Positions 17,046 to 27,600 of a stretch of DNA of 64,000 bases are shown one piece after another; positions within the stretch are counted from its first letter, which is position 1, and each line of letters begins with the position of its first letter. Where the stretch lies: NCBI GenBank assembly GCA_039586035.1, contig JBDHLD010000013.1, positions 1-64,000 on the forward strand, read 5' to 3'. The notes beneath the pieces were generated by a model. The model saw only the letters and a program-made list of their open reading frames with translations. It had not been told where the DNA came from and did no database searches. Source of the DNA: JBDHHQ01 sp039586035 (GTDB lineage Bacteria > Gemmatimonadota > Gemmatimonadetes > Longimicrobiales > Gaopeijiaceae). A program made the translations under genes and the position numbers.

Positions 17046-18767
17046 ATGTCCCTGAGATCCGCCTTACTCCTGGTCGTGGCCCTCGTGCTGGTGCTGGCCG
17101 CGATTCCCGCCGGCCTGCTCATGAGCCGCCAGCTCGAGCAGACGTTGGAGGAGCGGGCCCGCGACGACCTCCACCGAGCGGGGATGGTTCTCCAGAACCG
17201 GTGGGAGGTGACTGCGGGCATGCGCATGATGCACGCCCAGGATTTTGCCAAGGCCCCGGATCTGGCGCAGGCGCTCATGGACGGGGACTCCAGCCGGGCT
17301 CGGAGCGTGATCACCCCGTTGGCCGAGAGCTTCGCCGAGATCCCCGTCCTGTTGGGCGGCGACGGTACGGCAATCGTGGGACCCACCGCCGCTCCCATGG
17401 AGCTGGTGCAGGCCACGCAGCAGGGCGACATGCCGGTTCAGGTGGTGCAGGGCGACGAAGGCCTGCACCTGCTCGCGCTGGCACCCGTGAAGGTCGACGG
17501 AGCCTGGGTGGGGGCGGCTGGAGGGGCCACGGCTTTCGGTGAGCTGGAAGCCGGGACCCTGGCGGGCCTGACCAGGTCGGGGGTCATCATCCAGGGACCC
17601 GATGGCGGTCCCCACGCGTCCACCGGGGAGCTGGAGACCGCGGGGCCCATCGCCGCGGCGATGATGGGCGTTCCGGCCGACTCCGTTCAGGTCGTCGGCG
17701 TGGGGACGCGGCAGTTCCTGGCCCTGATGAGCCCGGTCGCGGGCGACGCGCGTGTGATCTTCTTCCGGGATCTCGACGAGGAGCTCGCCGTGGTCCCCCG
17801 CCTCCGGCGGACGGCGCTGGTCAGCGCCGCCGGCGCCATGGGCATCGGTCTGCTCCTGAGCGTACTGTTCGCGTCCCTCGTCGTGCGGCCGGTATCCGCC
17901 TTGGCGGAGGCGGCGGATCGGCTGGCGGAAGGCGACGTGGAGGCACCGATCGCCGGCTCCTCGGTGCGAGAGGTGGATCGTTTGGCGGACGCTTTCGACG
18001 CCATGCGGCGCACGCTGGTGGCCCGCCTCGAGGACCTGGAAGCCATGAACCGGGAGCTCGAGGACCGCCAGGAGCGCCTGGCCACGCTCCAGGGCGAGCT
18101 GATCCAGCGGGAGCGCCTCGCCGCCGCCGGACGACTGGTGACGCAACTGGCTCACGAGATCCGTAACCCCATCGCGAGCGTGCGCAACTGCCTCGAGCTT
18201 CTGAGGCGTCGCGCAGAGAACGACCCCGAAGCCGTCCATTACGCCGACATGGCCGTGGACGAGCTGCTTCGGATGCACGAGCTGGCCGAGCAGATGCTGG
18301 AAACGCGGCGGCCTGCCGAGCCCGGCTCGTCGTGTGACGCCACGGCGGTGGCCACCGAGGTGGCGTCACTCGTCGACGCCGGCCCCGCGGGTGGCGATCA
18401 GCGGGTGACGGTGGTGGGAAGCGGCGCACGGGCGGCCATGGCCCCGGAGGCGCTCAAGCAGGTCCTCTTCAACCTGGTCCTCAACGCCCGGGAGGCGTCG
18501 AATGGCCAGGGGCCCGTCGAGATCCTGGTGACCGCCGCCGACGAGCGGGTGCGGATCGAGGTGCTGGACCGGGGGCAGGGCATCGACGACGAGGCGTTGC
18601 CGAGGATCTTCGATCCGTTCTTCACGACCAAGGCCGAGGTGCACGGCGTGGGGCTCGGCCTGTTCACCGCCGAGGCCACCGTACGCACCTACGGAGGTCG
18701 AATCTCGGCCGAGAATCGTGGCGACGGGCCCGGCGCCCGGTTCACGATCGACCTTCCGGCGGCATGA
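17046..18767 (+). CDS. Membrane sensor histidine kinase (NtrB-like)
   Basis: This 573-residue protein has a TM helix at 5-25, a periplasmic sensor of about 230 residues without a recognised domain, and a second TM at about 255-280. HAMP follows (about 280-335, VVRPVSALAEAADRLAEGDV), then a coiled linker. The dimerisation/phosphoacceptor helix has H370 in QLAHEIRNPIASVRNCLELL. The HATPase domain shows NLVLNAREAS (N box), DRGQGIDDEALPRIFDPFFTTK and GVGLGLF. It autophosphorylates and passes phosphate to the response regulator encoded immediately downstream with an ATGA overlap (18764-18767). The signal is unknown. Confidence 0.93.
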   Translation: MSLRSALLLVVALVLVLAAIPAGLLMSRQLEQTLEERARDDLHRAGMVLQNRWEVTAGMRMMHAQDFAKAPDLAQALMDGDSSRARSVITPLAESFAEIPVLLGGDGTAIVGPTAAPMELVQATQQGDMPVQVVQGDEGLHLLALAPVKVDGAWVGAAGGATAFGELEAGTLAGLTRSGVIIQGPDGGPHASTGELETAGPIAAAMMGVPADSVQVVGVGTRQFLALMSPVAGDARVIFFRDLDEELAVVPRLRRTALVSAAGAMGIGLLLSVLFASLVVRPVSALAEAADRLAEGDVEAPIAGSSVREVDRLADAFDAMRRTLVARLEDLEAMNRELEDRQERLATLQGELIQRERLAAAGRLVTQLAHEIRNPIASVRNCLELLRRRAENDPEAVHYADMAVDELLRMHELAEQMLETRRPAEPGSSCDATAVATEVASLVDAGPAGGDQRVTVVGSGARAAMAPEALKQVLFNLVLNAREASNGQGPVEILVTAADERVRIEVLDRGQGIDDEALPRIFDPFFTTKAEVHGVGLGLFTAEATVRTYGGRISAENRGDGPGARFTIDLPAA

Positions 18768-20095
18768 CGGGGCGACTCCTGATCGTCGATGACGATCGCG
18801 TCTTCCGCATCACGACCGCGGCCCTCCTCGAAGCCGAGGGTCACGAGGTCGTGCAGGCCTCCGACGCCCAGGAGGCGGTGGACGCCCTGGCGCGGGATCG
18901 GTTCGATCTGCTGCTCCTGGACCTCCGCATGCCGGGGCTGGACGGAATCTCCCTGGTGGAGGTCCTCCGCACGCGTGGAGAGGGCGTACCGATCCTCATG
19001 ATCAGCGGCTTCGGCACCGTCGATGCGGCGGTCAGGGCGCTGCACACGGGGGCCGACGACTTCCTGACCAAGCCCGTCGAGCCGGACGTGTTGCTGGGCA
19101 GGGTGGACGGCCTGCTCACCGCGCGCCCGACCGGAGTCGGTGGTCCTGGCCTGGGCGGAATCGTCGCGCGATCCGCCTCCATGCTGCAGGTGCTGGACGA
19201 GGTCCAGCGCGTGGGGCCCACCGAGGCCACCGTGCTGGTCACCGGGGATACGGGCACGGGGAAAGAGCTCGTGGCACGGGCCATCCACGAGGCGTCGGGC
19301 CGGGCGGACGGACCGTTCCTGGCCGTCAACTGCGGGGCGCTGTCCGAGGGCCTGCTGGAGTCCGAGCTGTTCGGGCACGTCCGCGGGGCGTTCACGGGTG
19401 CCGTGCGAGACAAGGAGGGCCTGTTCCTGGCCGCGAACGGAGGCACCCTGTTCCTGGACGAGGTGGGCGACGTCAGCCCGGCCACCCAGCAACGGCTGTT
19501 GCGGGCGCTGCAGGAGCGGGAGTTTCTGCCGGTGGGCAGCGTCAAGCCAGTCCGCACCGACGTGCGGGTGGTGGCGGCCACGAACCGTGACCTGGCCCGG
19601 GCCGTGGAGCGAGGGGACTTTCGGGAGGACCTCTACTACCGCCTCAACGTCTTCCACATCCGGCTGCCTCCCCTCCGCGAGCGCAAGGGCGACATCCCCC
19701 TCCTGGTGGAGCACTTCTTCCGCTCCAGAGCCGAGAAAGGCGAAGGCCGCGGCGGGGGGCCTCACGTCTCCCCCCTCGCCATGCGCACGCTGCTGTCCTA
19801 CGCGTGGCCCGGGAACGTGCGGCAGCTGTTCTCGGTTCTCGAGAGCGCTACCGTTCGGTCCGGCGGGATGGCGATCCACGCGCAGCATCTTCCACCGGAG
19901 GTGCTACCCGACGGGGTCGACGGCCCTGACTCCAGCCGCGGACGCTACCGGGCAGGGGGCGCGGCAGACGAGCGTGAGACCATCGTCGAGGCTCTGCGCC
20001 AGGCCGACGGCGTGCGCGCCCGGGCGGCCCAGCTCCTGGGCATGGGCCGGACCACGCTGTGGCGGAAGATGAAGGAGCACGGCCTCGACGACTGA
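18764..20095 (+). CDS. Sigma-54-dependent response regulator (NtrC-type)
   Basis: The 443 residues comprise a receiver domain (about 3-120, phospho-acceptor D53 in LLLLDLRMPG, and KPVEPD with the conserved Lys). An AAA+ activator domain follows (about 135-370), with Walker A GDTGTGKE from G161, the intact sigma-54 contact loop GAFTGA (208-213) and LFLDEVGD as Walker B. A C-terminal Fis-type helix-turn-helix (about 405-443, RAAQLLGMGRTTLWRKMKEHGL) completes it. Every motif for activating sigma-54 RNA polymerase is present, in contrast with the degenerate relative at 7618. It partners the kinase upstream. The targets are unknown. The stop is only 4 nt from the stop of the convergent dehydrogenase gene. 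Confidence 0.94.
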   Translation: MTGRLLIVDDDRVFRITTAALLEAEGHEVVQASDAQEAVDALARDRFDLLLLDLRMPGLDGISLVEVLRTRGEGVPILMISGFGTVDAAVRALHTGADDFLTKPVEPDVLLGRVDGLLTARPTGVGGPGLGGIVARSASMLQVLDEVQRVGPTEATVLVTGDTGTGKELVARAIHEASGRADGPFLAVNCGALSEGLLESELFGHVRGAFTGAVRDKEGLFLAANGGTLFLDEVGDVSPATQQRLLRALQEREFLPVGSVKPVRTDVRVVAATNRDLARAVERGDFREDLYYRLNVFHIRLPPLRERKGDIPLLVEHFFRSRAEKGEGRGGGPHVSPLAMRTLLSYAWPGNVRQLFSVLESATVRSGGMAIHAQHLPPEVLPDGVDGPDSSRGRYRAGGAADERETIVEALRQADGVRARAAQLLGMGRTTLWRKMKEHGLDD

Positions 20096-20099
20096 GTCG

Positions 20100-21509
20100 T
20101 CAGGGGAAGATGCCACGCTCCAGGTACGCGAGCGCTACCTTGTGGATCGAGTTCACGAAGGCGGCGGTCCTCAGGTCCGTGTCCAACCTCAGCGCCGTCT
20201 CCCGGATCCCGTCGTACGCCGACATCATGGTGTCCTCGAGTCCCGAGCGGACGAGATCGGCCTCACCACCGCGATTCCGGATGCGGTCGTACAAGCCTCC
20301 GTCGAACTTCTTGCCCACCATGTTCTCCACCGCCCCCAGCAGCTCGTGGTCCGCCGCCTGTTGGTGGCGCTTGTCCATCCGGCCGAATCGCACGTGGGAG
20401 AGGTTCTTGACCCATTCGAAGTACGACACGGTCACGCCACCGGCGTTGAGATACAGGTCCGGGAGAATCATCACGCCGCGCTCGAGGAGCTTCTCCGCCG
20501 CCTCGGCGGTGACAGGTCCGTTGGCTGCCTCGGCGATGATCCGGGCCTGGATCCGATCGACGTTCTCGACGGTGATCTGGCTCTCCAGGGCCGCGGGAAC
20601 GAGGAGCTCGCAGTCCAGCTCCAGAGCCGCGAGCGTGTTGGGGATGTCCGTGGCACCGGGATAGCCCAGAATGGAGCCGGTCTCGGCCCGAAACTCCCGG
20701 ACGGCCCTCACGTCCAGGCCGGAGGGATCGTGGATCGCACCCTCCCGCTCCGCGATTCCCGTGATCAGTGAACCGGCTTCCTGAAGGTAGCACCCGGTGT
20801 GGAATCCTACGTTGCCCAGCCCCTGGATCACGACGCGCTTGCCTCCGAGGCCGCGGTCGAGGCCGAGCTTCGTCATGTCGTCTTCGTGGCTGCACGCCTC
20901 GCGAATTCCGAAGAAGACCCCCTGACCGGTGGCTTCCAGGCGACCACGGATACCGCCCTGGGTCAGCGGTTTCCCGGTCACGCAGCCCGCCGCGTCGAGT
21001 TGGTTGGTGGCCATGGCCATGTACGTGTCCGCGATCCACGCCATCTCCTGGGGACCGGTTCCATAGTCGGGGGCCGGTACGTCCGAGCCGGGCCCGATGA
21101 AGTTCTTGCCCAGGAGCTCGAACGTGTAGCGTCTCGTGATGCGCTCGATCTCGGAAGTAGAGTAGTTCACACGGTCGATGCGAACCCCTCCCTTCGCACC
21201 GCCGAAGGGTACGTCCACCAGCGCGCACTTGAACGTCATCAGTGAGGCCAGAGCCACGACCTCGTCTTCGTCGGCGTTGGGGGCGTAGCGGATGCCGCCC
21301 TTCACAGGCAGGCGGTGATTGCTGTGCTCGGCACGCCAGGCGTGGATGACCTCGATCGTCCCGTCGTCCCGCCGCAGCGGGAACCGCATGTGGTAGACGC
21401 TGTTGCAGATCCGGATCTGCTCGAGGAGGCCGGAAGGGTGATCCATCAAGGCACCGGCTTTGTCGAAGTAGCGGTCCACCTGGGCGGAAAAGCTGACGTG
21501 GTCGGGCAT
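20100..21509 (-). CDS. Glu/Leu/Phe/Val-type dehydrogenase (probable glutamate dehydrogenase)
   Basis: The protein has 469 residues counted from ATG 21509; an in-frame ATG at 21539 would add ten residues. The N-terminal substrate domain contains VKGGIRYAPNADEDEV and the catalytic-Lys region MTFKCALVDVPFGGAKGGV. It continues with APDYGTGPQEMAWI and GKPLTQGGIRGRLEATGQGVF. The Rossmann domain has VVIQGLGNVGFH. Signatures and length fit glutamate dehydrogenases, which interconvert glutamate and 2-oxoglutarate with NAD(P). The closely related Leu/Val enzymes are shorter. It is cytoplasmic and is a single gene facing the two-component system. Confidence 0.93.
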   Translation of the reverse strand: MPDHVSFSAQVDRYFDKAGALMDHPSGLLEQIRICNSVYHMRFPLRRDDGTIEVIHAWRAEHSNHRLPVKGGIRYAPNADEDEVVALASLMTFKCALVDVPFGGAKGGVRIDRVNYSTSEIERITRRYTFELLGKNFIGPGSDVPAPDYGTGPQEMAWIADTYMAMATNQLDAAGCVTGKPLTQGGIRGRLEATGQGVFFGIREACSHEDDMTKLGLDRGLGGKRVVIQGLGNVGFHTGCYLQEAGSLITGIAEREGAIHDPSGLDVRAVREFRAETGSILGYPGATDIPNTLAALELDCELLVPAALESQITVENVDRIQARIIAEAANGPVTAEAAEKLLERGVMILPDLYLNAGGVTVSYFEWVKNLSHVRFGRMDKRHQQAADHELLGAVENMVGKKFDGGLYDRIRNRGGEADLVRSGLEDTMMSAYDGIRETALRLDTDLRTAAFVNSIHKVALAYLERGIFP

Positions 21510-21746
21510 GACGAGGCCTCGCGGTCGAGAGACGCGCACATCGGTGGACGGCCCACCGATTCACGAAAGTGGTCATTGGCGGTTGGTGATGCCACTCGAA
21601 CGGTGCCGCCGACCAGGCGGCAGCACCGGAGGAAGCTCGCGGACCGCGCCGGGCCATCGATCCCGTAGGAAGAGCCGCTTGGACCGGTGGGGCACGCCCG
21701 TCCGGCCATGCGAGGGCGGAGCTCGGACCGTGGAGGATGCGGCGGC

Positions 21747-22808
21747 CTACTCCACGGGCGTGCGGAACGCCAGGACCCGAGTGGGTCCACGGCCGACCGG
21801 GGCGACCCGGACGACCTCCCGGAGTCCCCGGTGGATGGCGGCGACTTCGCCGGATCTCTCCAGGCTCACGTAGAGCGGCTCTCCGTCCGGGTGCAGGGTC
21901 AGCCAGTGGGGGCCCCTGGCCAAGGGAATGGCGGCCAGCTCCTGGCCCTCCGGCATGAGAAACGCGTACAGCGTGTCCGTCCCGTATGCGGCGACCCACA
22001 GCTCCCGCTGGTCCGGCGTGAGAAGCACGCCGTGCGTGTAGGTGTCGAGCACCGGCACCTCCGCACCTTCCGGCACGGGGTATTCGACACGGTCCACGAT
22101 CTGGTCCGTGGTGAGGTCCAGCGTGACGAAGCCGATCAATCCGGAAAGCGCCACGTACGCCAGCCGGCCGTCGTCGGTGAACGCCACGGGCCTGGGCACT
22201 CCGCCTACCCCGATCTTGCGCGTGATCTCGAGGGTGGTCGGGTCGATCACCGCGATGAGGTCGTCGCCCATGGACGTGGCGTAGACGTTGCCGTCGGGAG
22301 CCAGGTACGCGTTGTGCCCGCCGGCGCCGGTGGGCAGCGACCGTACTCGCTCCATGGACTCGGTGTCCACGACGTCGGTGCCCCCGGCCGCTCTGAGCGG
22401 CACGAACAAGTAGCGCCCACGCGGGCCGAGCGCCGGCTCGTTGGGCACGTCTCCCACCGCCGCCCGACCCAGGATCCGGTGCGTCGCCACGTCGACCTTG
22501 ATGACTTCGCTGCTGGCCTCGAGGGTGATGTACAGCGTCCGGCCGTCGGGGGACGCCACGATCCCGTGGGGACGGGGGCCCGTGTCGATGGAGTCGATCA
22601 CCGCGAGGGTGCTCGGGTCCAGGCGACGCACGCCCTCGTAGCGGTCGACCGCGTACAGGCGCACCTGGCCTGCGGGCGGGACGGTGGCTTGTGCCGCTTC
22701 GTCGGACAAACGGCCCTCCCCTCGCTCAGGCCGTTGGCAGGCGCCGCTCCAGCCCACGGCGAGGACCACCGTGGCGAGCCAGAGGACCGGTCGGGAGGTC
22801 GTCAGCAT
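21747..22808 (-). CDS. YVTN-type beta-propeller lipoprotein
   Basis: This 353-residue protein has a lipoprotein signal ending in lipobox SGAC (Cys at about residue 24). About seven beta-propeller blades follow, of the YVTN/40-residue type: VRRLDPSTLAVIDSIDTGPRPHGIVASPDGRTLYI, VDVATHRILGRAAVGDVPNEPALGP, VIDPTTLEITRKIGVGGVPRPVAFTDDGRLAYV and so on. Such propellers sit outside the cytoplasm and bind partner proteins or ligands. No catalytic site is evident. It starts on the same strand 20 nt after the CoA-ligase gene, so the two may be co-transcribed, though their roles are not obviously related. Confidence 0.8.
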   Translation of the reverse strand: MLTTSRPVLWLATVVLAVGWSGACQRPERGEGRLSDEAAQATVPPAGQVRLYAVDRYEGVRRLDPSTLAVIDSIDTGPRPHGIVASPDGRTLYITLEASSEVIKVDVATHRILGRAAVGDVPNEPALGPRGRYLFVPLRAAGGTDVVDTESMERVRSLPTGAGGHNAYLAPDGNVYATSMGDDLIAVIDPTTLEITRKIGVGGVPRPVAFTDDGRLAYVALSGLIGFVTLDLTTDQIVDRVEYPVPEGAEVPVLDTYTHGVLLTPDQRELWVAAYGTDTLYAFLMPEGQELAAIPLARGPHWLTLHPDGEPLYVSLERSGEVAAIHRGLREVVRVAPVGRGPTRVLAFRTPVE

Positions 22809-22828
22809 GAGCCCATGGACCTTTCTCG

Positions 22829-24394
22829 TCAGCGCAGACGGAAACGCTGGATCTTGCCCGTGGCGGTTTTGGGCAGCTCATCCACGAACTCGATCCATCG
22901 GGGCCGCTTGTAGGCGGCCATGCTGTGGACGCAGTGGTCGATGAGCGCGATCGCCAGCTCGTCCGAAGCGGTTGCCCCCGGTGCCGTCACCACGTAGGCC
23001 TTGGGCTTCACCAGCCCGGCCGAGTCCCTGGCACCGACCACGGCGCACTCCAGCACGGACTCGTGGCCGATCAGGACACTCTCCACCTCGACGGGAGACA
23101 CCCAGATGCCGCCCACCTTGAGCATGTCGTCCGACCGACCGGCGTGCCAGTAGTATCCGTCCTCGTCCCGATAGTACTTGTCGCCGGTGTTGAGCCACTC
23201 GCCCAGGAAGGTGTGCCGGCTTCGATCTGCGTCGTGGAGGTAGAAGAGAGCGGCAGTCTCGCCCTTCACGTGCAGGTTCCCGACCTCGCCGCCCCGCACG
23301 GCCGCGCCCGTTTCGTCCACGATGCGGACCTCGTATCCCTCGACGGCCTTCCCGCTACTGCCGGGTCGGATGTCCCCGGGTCGGTTCGACACGAAGATGT
23401 GGAAGTTCTCGGTGGAGCCGATTCCGTCGAGGATGTCCAGGCCGGTACGTGACTTCCACGCCTCCCACAGGGGCGCGGGCAAGGCTTCGCCGGCGGAGAC
23501 ACAGAGGCGCAGGGAGCCCAGGTCGTACCGCTCCTCCAGGTCCGCGACGGCCAGGGCCGACGCGTACCCTGTAGGAGCGTTGAAGAGGATCGTGGGCCTG
23601 GAGCGCTGTACCGCGTCCAGGACGTCGGTCGCGTGTCTGGGGCTGCCCGAGAAGAGGACGGCCGAAGCGCCGACGTGCCACGGGAATATCAGATTGCCGC
23701 CCAGTCCGTAGACGAAGAACAGCTTGGCCACCGAGAACGTGCGATCTGATTCTCGGAGACCGAGGGTCCGGACGCCCCAGAGCTCGGCCGTCAGGGGCAG
23801 GTCCTTGTGGGCGTGGAAGATGCCCTTGGGCTCGCCGGTGGTTCCGCTCGAGTAGTTCAGCGTGGCGAAGTCGTCGCGATGGGTCGGTGCGGTCTTCGCG
23901 GTGGGCGAGGCGCCGTCGATCCACTCGGCGTACGTGATCCCGCCGCTCGGCGCTCGGTCGCCCACGACGATCAGGTGCTCGAGAAACGGCAGCCGGTCGG
24001 TGACCTCCAAGACGGCGTCCACCAACGAGGCGTGCGCCACCAGCACCCGAGCCCGGCAGTCGTTCAGAACGTACGCGTAGCCGTTGGGCACGAGCAGTGT
24101 GTTCATGCCCACGGCGATCCCGCCGACCTTCAAGGCGCCGAAGAACGTCGTGACCCACTCCGCCGTGTCCGGACAGAGGATCGCGACGGGGTCACCGAGG
24201 CGGACGCCCGTGGCGCGCAGCGCGCTCCCCACCCGATCGGCTTCGCGGGAGACCTCTCCGAAGGTGAGCGTCCGCTCGTCGGTCAGCAGCGCCGGCTTGT
24301 CCAGACGCGACCTCAGGTTGGCCTCCAGGATCTCCACGGCGTTGTAGTGGAGCGGCAGGTCGGCGGCGCTGGTAATGCCCCTGGAGCCCGTCAC
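22829..24394 (-). CDS. Benzoate-CoA ligase-like acyl-CoA synthetase
   Basis: The ANL-superfamily enzyme has 521 residues from GTG 24394. The AMP-binding P-loop is LNYSSGTTGEPKGIFHAH. Aryl-CoA-ligase features include FSVAKLFFVYGLGGNLIFPW, GIGSTENFHIFVSN, TGDKYYRDEDGYYWHAGRSDDMLKVGG and the C-terminal catalytic Lys in KTATGKIQRF. The FFVYGLGGN and STENFHIF segments are characteristic of benzoate/aminobenzoate-CoA ligases, so an aromatic acid is the likely substrate. It would activate it with ATP and CoA in the cytoplasm. The frame stays open far upstream, but only the part from about 24394 aligns with the family. No other aromatic-degradation genes are in view. Confidence 0.85.
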   Translation of the reverse strand: MTGSRGITSAADLPLHYNAVEILEANLRSRLDKPALLTDERTLTFGEVSREADRVGSALRATGVRLGDPVAILCPDTAEWVTTFFGALKVGGIAVGMNTLLVPNGYAYVLNDCRARVLVAHASLVDAVLEVTDRLPFLEHLIVVGDRAPSGGITYAEWIDGASPTAKTAPTHRDDFATLNYSSGTTGEPKGIFHAHKDLPLTAELWGVRTLGLRESDRTFSVAKLFFVYGLGGNLIFPWHVGASAVLFSGSPRHATDVLDAVQRSRPTILFNAPTGYASALAVADLEERYDLGSLRLCVSAGEALPAPLWEAWKSRTGLDILDGIGSTENFHIFVSNRPGDIRPGSSGKAVEGYEVRIVDETGAAVRGGEVGNLHVKGETAALFYLHDADRSRHTFLGEWLNTGDKYYRDEDGYYWHAGRSDDMLKVGGIWVSPVEVESVLIGHESVLECAVVGARDSAGLVKPKAYVVTAPGATASDELAIALIDHCVHSMAAYKRPRWIEFVDELPKTATGKIQRFRLR

Positions 24395-24628
24395 GGCGCA
24401 CCGAGGCCACGTGCCGACGCCACGTTGCGTGGGGTCCGTCGATCCGACCTTCGACTCATTCCGCTCCCGCCCGAGGCTGAGGGTGGTCGCCAACGAATAC
24501 GGCGGGGTAAGGGCCCGCGGCGCCGGCGCAAAGGTGGCGCACGCGGACCGGGCGTTCAACCTTAGCGGGCCAGCCGCGCGCGAGGCGGACTGGAATCCGC
24601 TGTGCGGGACCGGCTCACCGAGGCACCG

Positions 24629-27600
24629 ATGACGCGTCGCCCCATCTTCTGGACGATCTTCGCGGTCGTGGCCGCTCTCGGCGCCGCCGTGGGCGTGCGC
24701 TACTTCACGGTGGCGCTCCCCATCGTGGCGCTGGACATCACCATGGACCGGGCAGCGGCGTCGGCGCAGGCGGGCCAGCTTTCGGAGCGGTTCGGGTGGG
24801 GCCCGGAAGACGCCCGATCGGCCATCTCCTTCGGCCAGGTCGACTCGCTGGCACAACCCTATGTGGAGCTCGAGAGTGGCGGGCGGGACGCCTTCTTCGG
24901 CTTGGCGGAGCGAGGGGTGTATCACTCGTTCGTCTGGACCGTCCGGCGGTTCGCCGAGGCCGACCCCGAAGAGAGTCGGGTCTGGTTCACACCGTCTGGG
25001 ACGCCGTATGGATTTCGCCTGACGCTGCCCGAGGACGACCCTGGGACCGGCAACCTCTCCGGAGACAGCGCCCGCGCCGTGGCGGAGGCCGTGGCGTCCG
25101 ACTGGAGCGTCGTCCTCGGGTCTTTCGAGCTGCTGGAGTCGTCGGTGGAGACGACGCCGTCGGGCCGCGTCGATCACACGTTCGTCTACGCTCGGCAGGA
25201 CGTGAGCCTCGGCGAGGCCGAGGTGCGGCTGCAATTGGGCGTGGCCGGGAGTCTTGCGTCCGAGGTGCGCCACTTCCTGCACGTGCCGGAGGCGTTCGCC
25301 CGGCGATACGGCGAGATGCGTTCCGCGAACGACGCCATCGCCCTGGGTGCGAACGCGGTCTTCATCCTCGTGTTCATGCTCCTGGGCGCCGGCGTGGGCA
25401 CGGCATTCCTATTGAGGAAGCGATGGGTGCTCTGGCGCATCCCGCTGATCTGGGGGGCGATCGTCGCGACGCTCTTCGGGCTCAACCTCCTCAACGCGCT
25501 CCCCCTCTCATGGATGCAGTACGACACGGCCATACCGCGCAGTGTGTATCTGGGGCAGCAGCTCCTCGCCGCAGGCGGGGTCGCGCTGTTGGGGACGCCG
25601 CTGCTCGCCTTCTTCTTCATGGCGGGCGAGTCGCTGGGGCGGCGGGCCTTCCCGGGCCATCTGCAGCAGTGGCGCTTCTGGTCACGAGACGTCGCCGCCT
25701 CGACGCCCGCCCTGGGACGGACGGTGGCCGCCTACCTGCTCCTCGGCCTCGAGCTGGGGTACATCGTTCTCTTCTACCTGGGGACGTCCCGCCTGACCGG
25801 GTGGTGGACACCGGCCAGCCCACAGGTTCAGCCGGACCTGCTCGCCACGTATCAACCCTGGCTCGGGGCCGTCTCGGTGTCGTTGTTCGCCGCGCTGTGG
25901 GAGGAGAGCGTCTTCCGGGCCGTTCCCATCGCTGGCGCGGCCCTTCTGGGCGCCAGATTCGGCCGCCGCAATGCCTGGATCTGGGGGGCCATCGCCCTAC
26001 AGGCTGTCGTGTTCGCCGCCGGACACGCCAACTATCCCCAGCAGCCGCCGTACGCACGGGTGGCGGAGCTCACGCTGCCGGCGTTCGGCTGGGGCGTGAT
26101 CTACCTGTATTTCGGCCTCGTGCCCACGATTCTCACGCACTTCCTCTACGACCTCTCGCTCTTCTCGTCGCTGCTCTTCACCTCCGAAGGGCCGGGGATC
26201 CTGCTGGACCGTGGCATGATCGTCCTCGCGGGCCTCCTGCCCCTGGTCATCGTCTTGCGCGCGCGGTCCGGCGGTCGGGCCCGCACCCGGGCGCCGCAAT
26301 CGGCCTACAACAGGGCCTGGTCGCCACCTGCCACGGACGAGGCCGCGGTCGTGCCTCCAGGGGCCCCGGGCGTCGCCCCCCAGGCCCGCGGTGCGCCGGG
26401 GCTGCCGATTCCCACCCGTGTCCTCTACGCCGCCGGGGCGCTCGGCGCACTCCTCTGGGCGTTCTCGACGGCCACGGCGGATCGACCACCCCGCTTGACG
26501 GTCACCCGAGGCGAAGTGGCGGAGGCCGCCAGGGAGCGGCTCGTCGCACAGGGCAGCTCCGTGGAGGGCTGGTCCACCCTCGTCCGCGCTCGCAGCGGCC
26601 GCCGCCCGGCGAGCAACGGCGGTGAATCGCCGGCGGACCCCCATCGCTACGTCTTCGGAGAGGCGGGTCCCGACGCGTATCGGGCGCTGTTGGGCGAATA
26701 CATCCCGCCACCACACTGGCTGGTGCGGATCGTGGACTTCGGCGCCGAGCCCGAGGAGCGGGTAGAGGAGCACCGCGTCTACTTCGGGGGCGGCGGGGAG
26801 GTCCTTCGAGCCGCCCATCTGCTGCCCGAAGGACGGACGGGCGCGAGTCCGACGCGCGACGAGGCCCGGGGCCTGGCTCTGGCGGCGATCCGGGAGCAGT
26901 TCGCCCTCCGCCTCGAAGCGCTCGCCGAGGTGGGCGCGGAAGAGACGGAGAGGCCCGCGCGCCGGGATTGGACCTTTACGTTCGTCGATCCAGCCGTGCT
27001 CGCCGACCTCGAAGGCGAGGCCCGGATCGCGGTGGAGATGACGGGCGATGCCGTTGCAGATGCGTATCGGTACGTGCACGTGCCGGAAGCGTGGGTGCGG
27101 GCCGAGAGGGAGTCATCGAGCCGCAGGACCCTCATCGGCGGGGTAGGCGGCGTGCTGCTGTTGCTCGCCTACGCTGCCGCGGTCATCGCGGCGATCGTGG
27201 TCTGGGGTCGCAAGCGACTTCTGGACGGGCTCGTGGTACCGGTAGTGGCCGTTGTCTTCCTGGCGACGGCGGCGGCTCGGATCAACGGTTGGCCTTCCAC
27301 CGTCGCCACGTTTTCGACCACCCAGCCGTTCGGCCTCCAAGCTGGCACGGCCATCTTCGGCTTGGCGCTGCTGGCGGTGGTGGCGGCCGGTGCCATCGGG
27401 CTGGCGGTGGCGCTGGGCCATACGTGGCTGAAGCCGGAGACCCGCAGAGCCCCGCCTGCCTTCGTGGCCATGTCGGTCGGCCTCGTCCTGGCCGGCCTGG
27501 CGAGCTGGGCGGCGTCCGTGGCCGGTGGCTTGCCCCGGCCGCCCGACTACGCGCCGGCAGCGTCGATCCTGCCATTCGCCTCGCCGTCCCTGGAAGCCGT

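Noticed and set aside
24395..25282. N-terminal extension of the benzoate-CoA-ligase-like gene
   Set aside because: The frame is open only because of GC-rich sequence; residues before GTG 24394 have no family similarity and run antisense to the start of the membrane protein at 24629.
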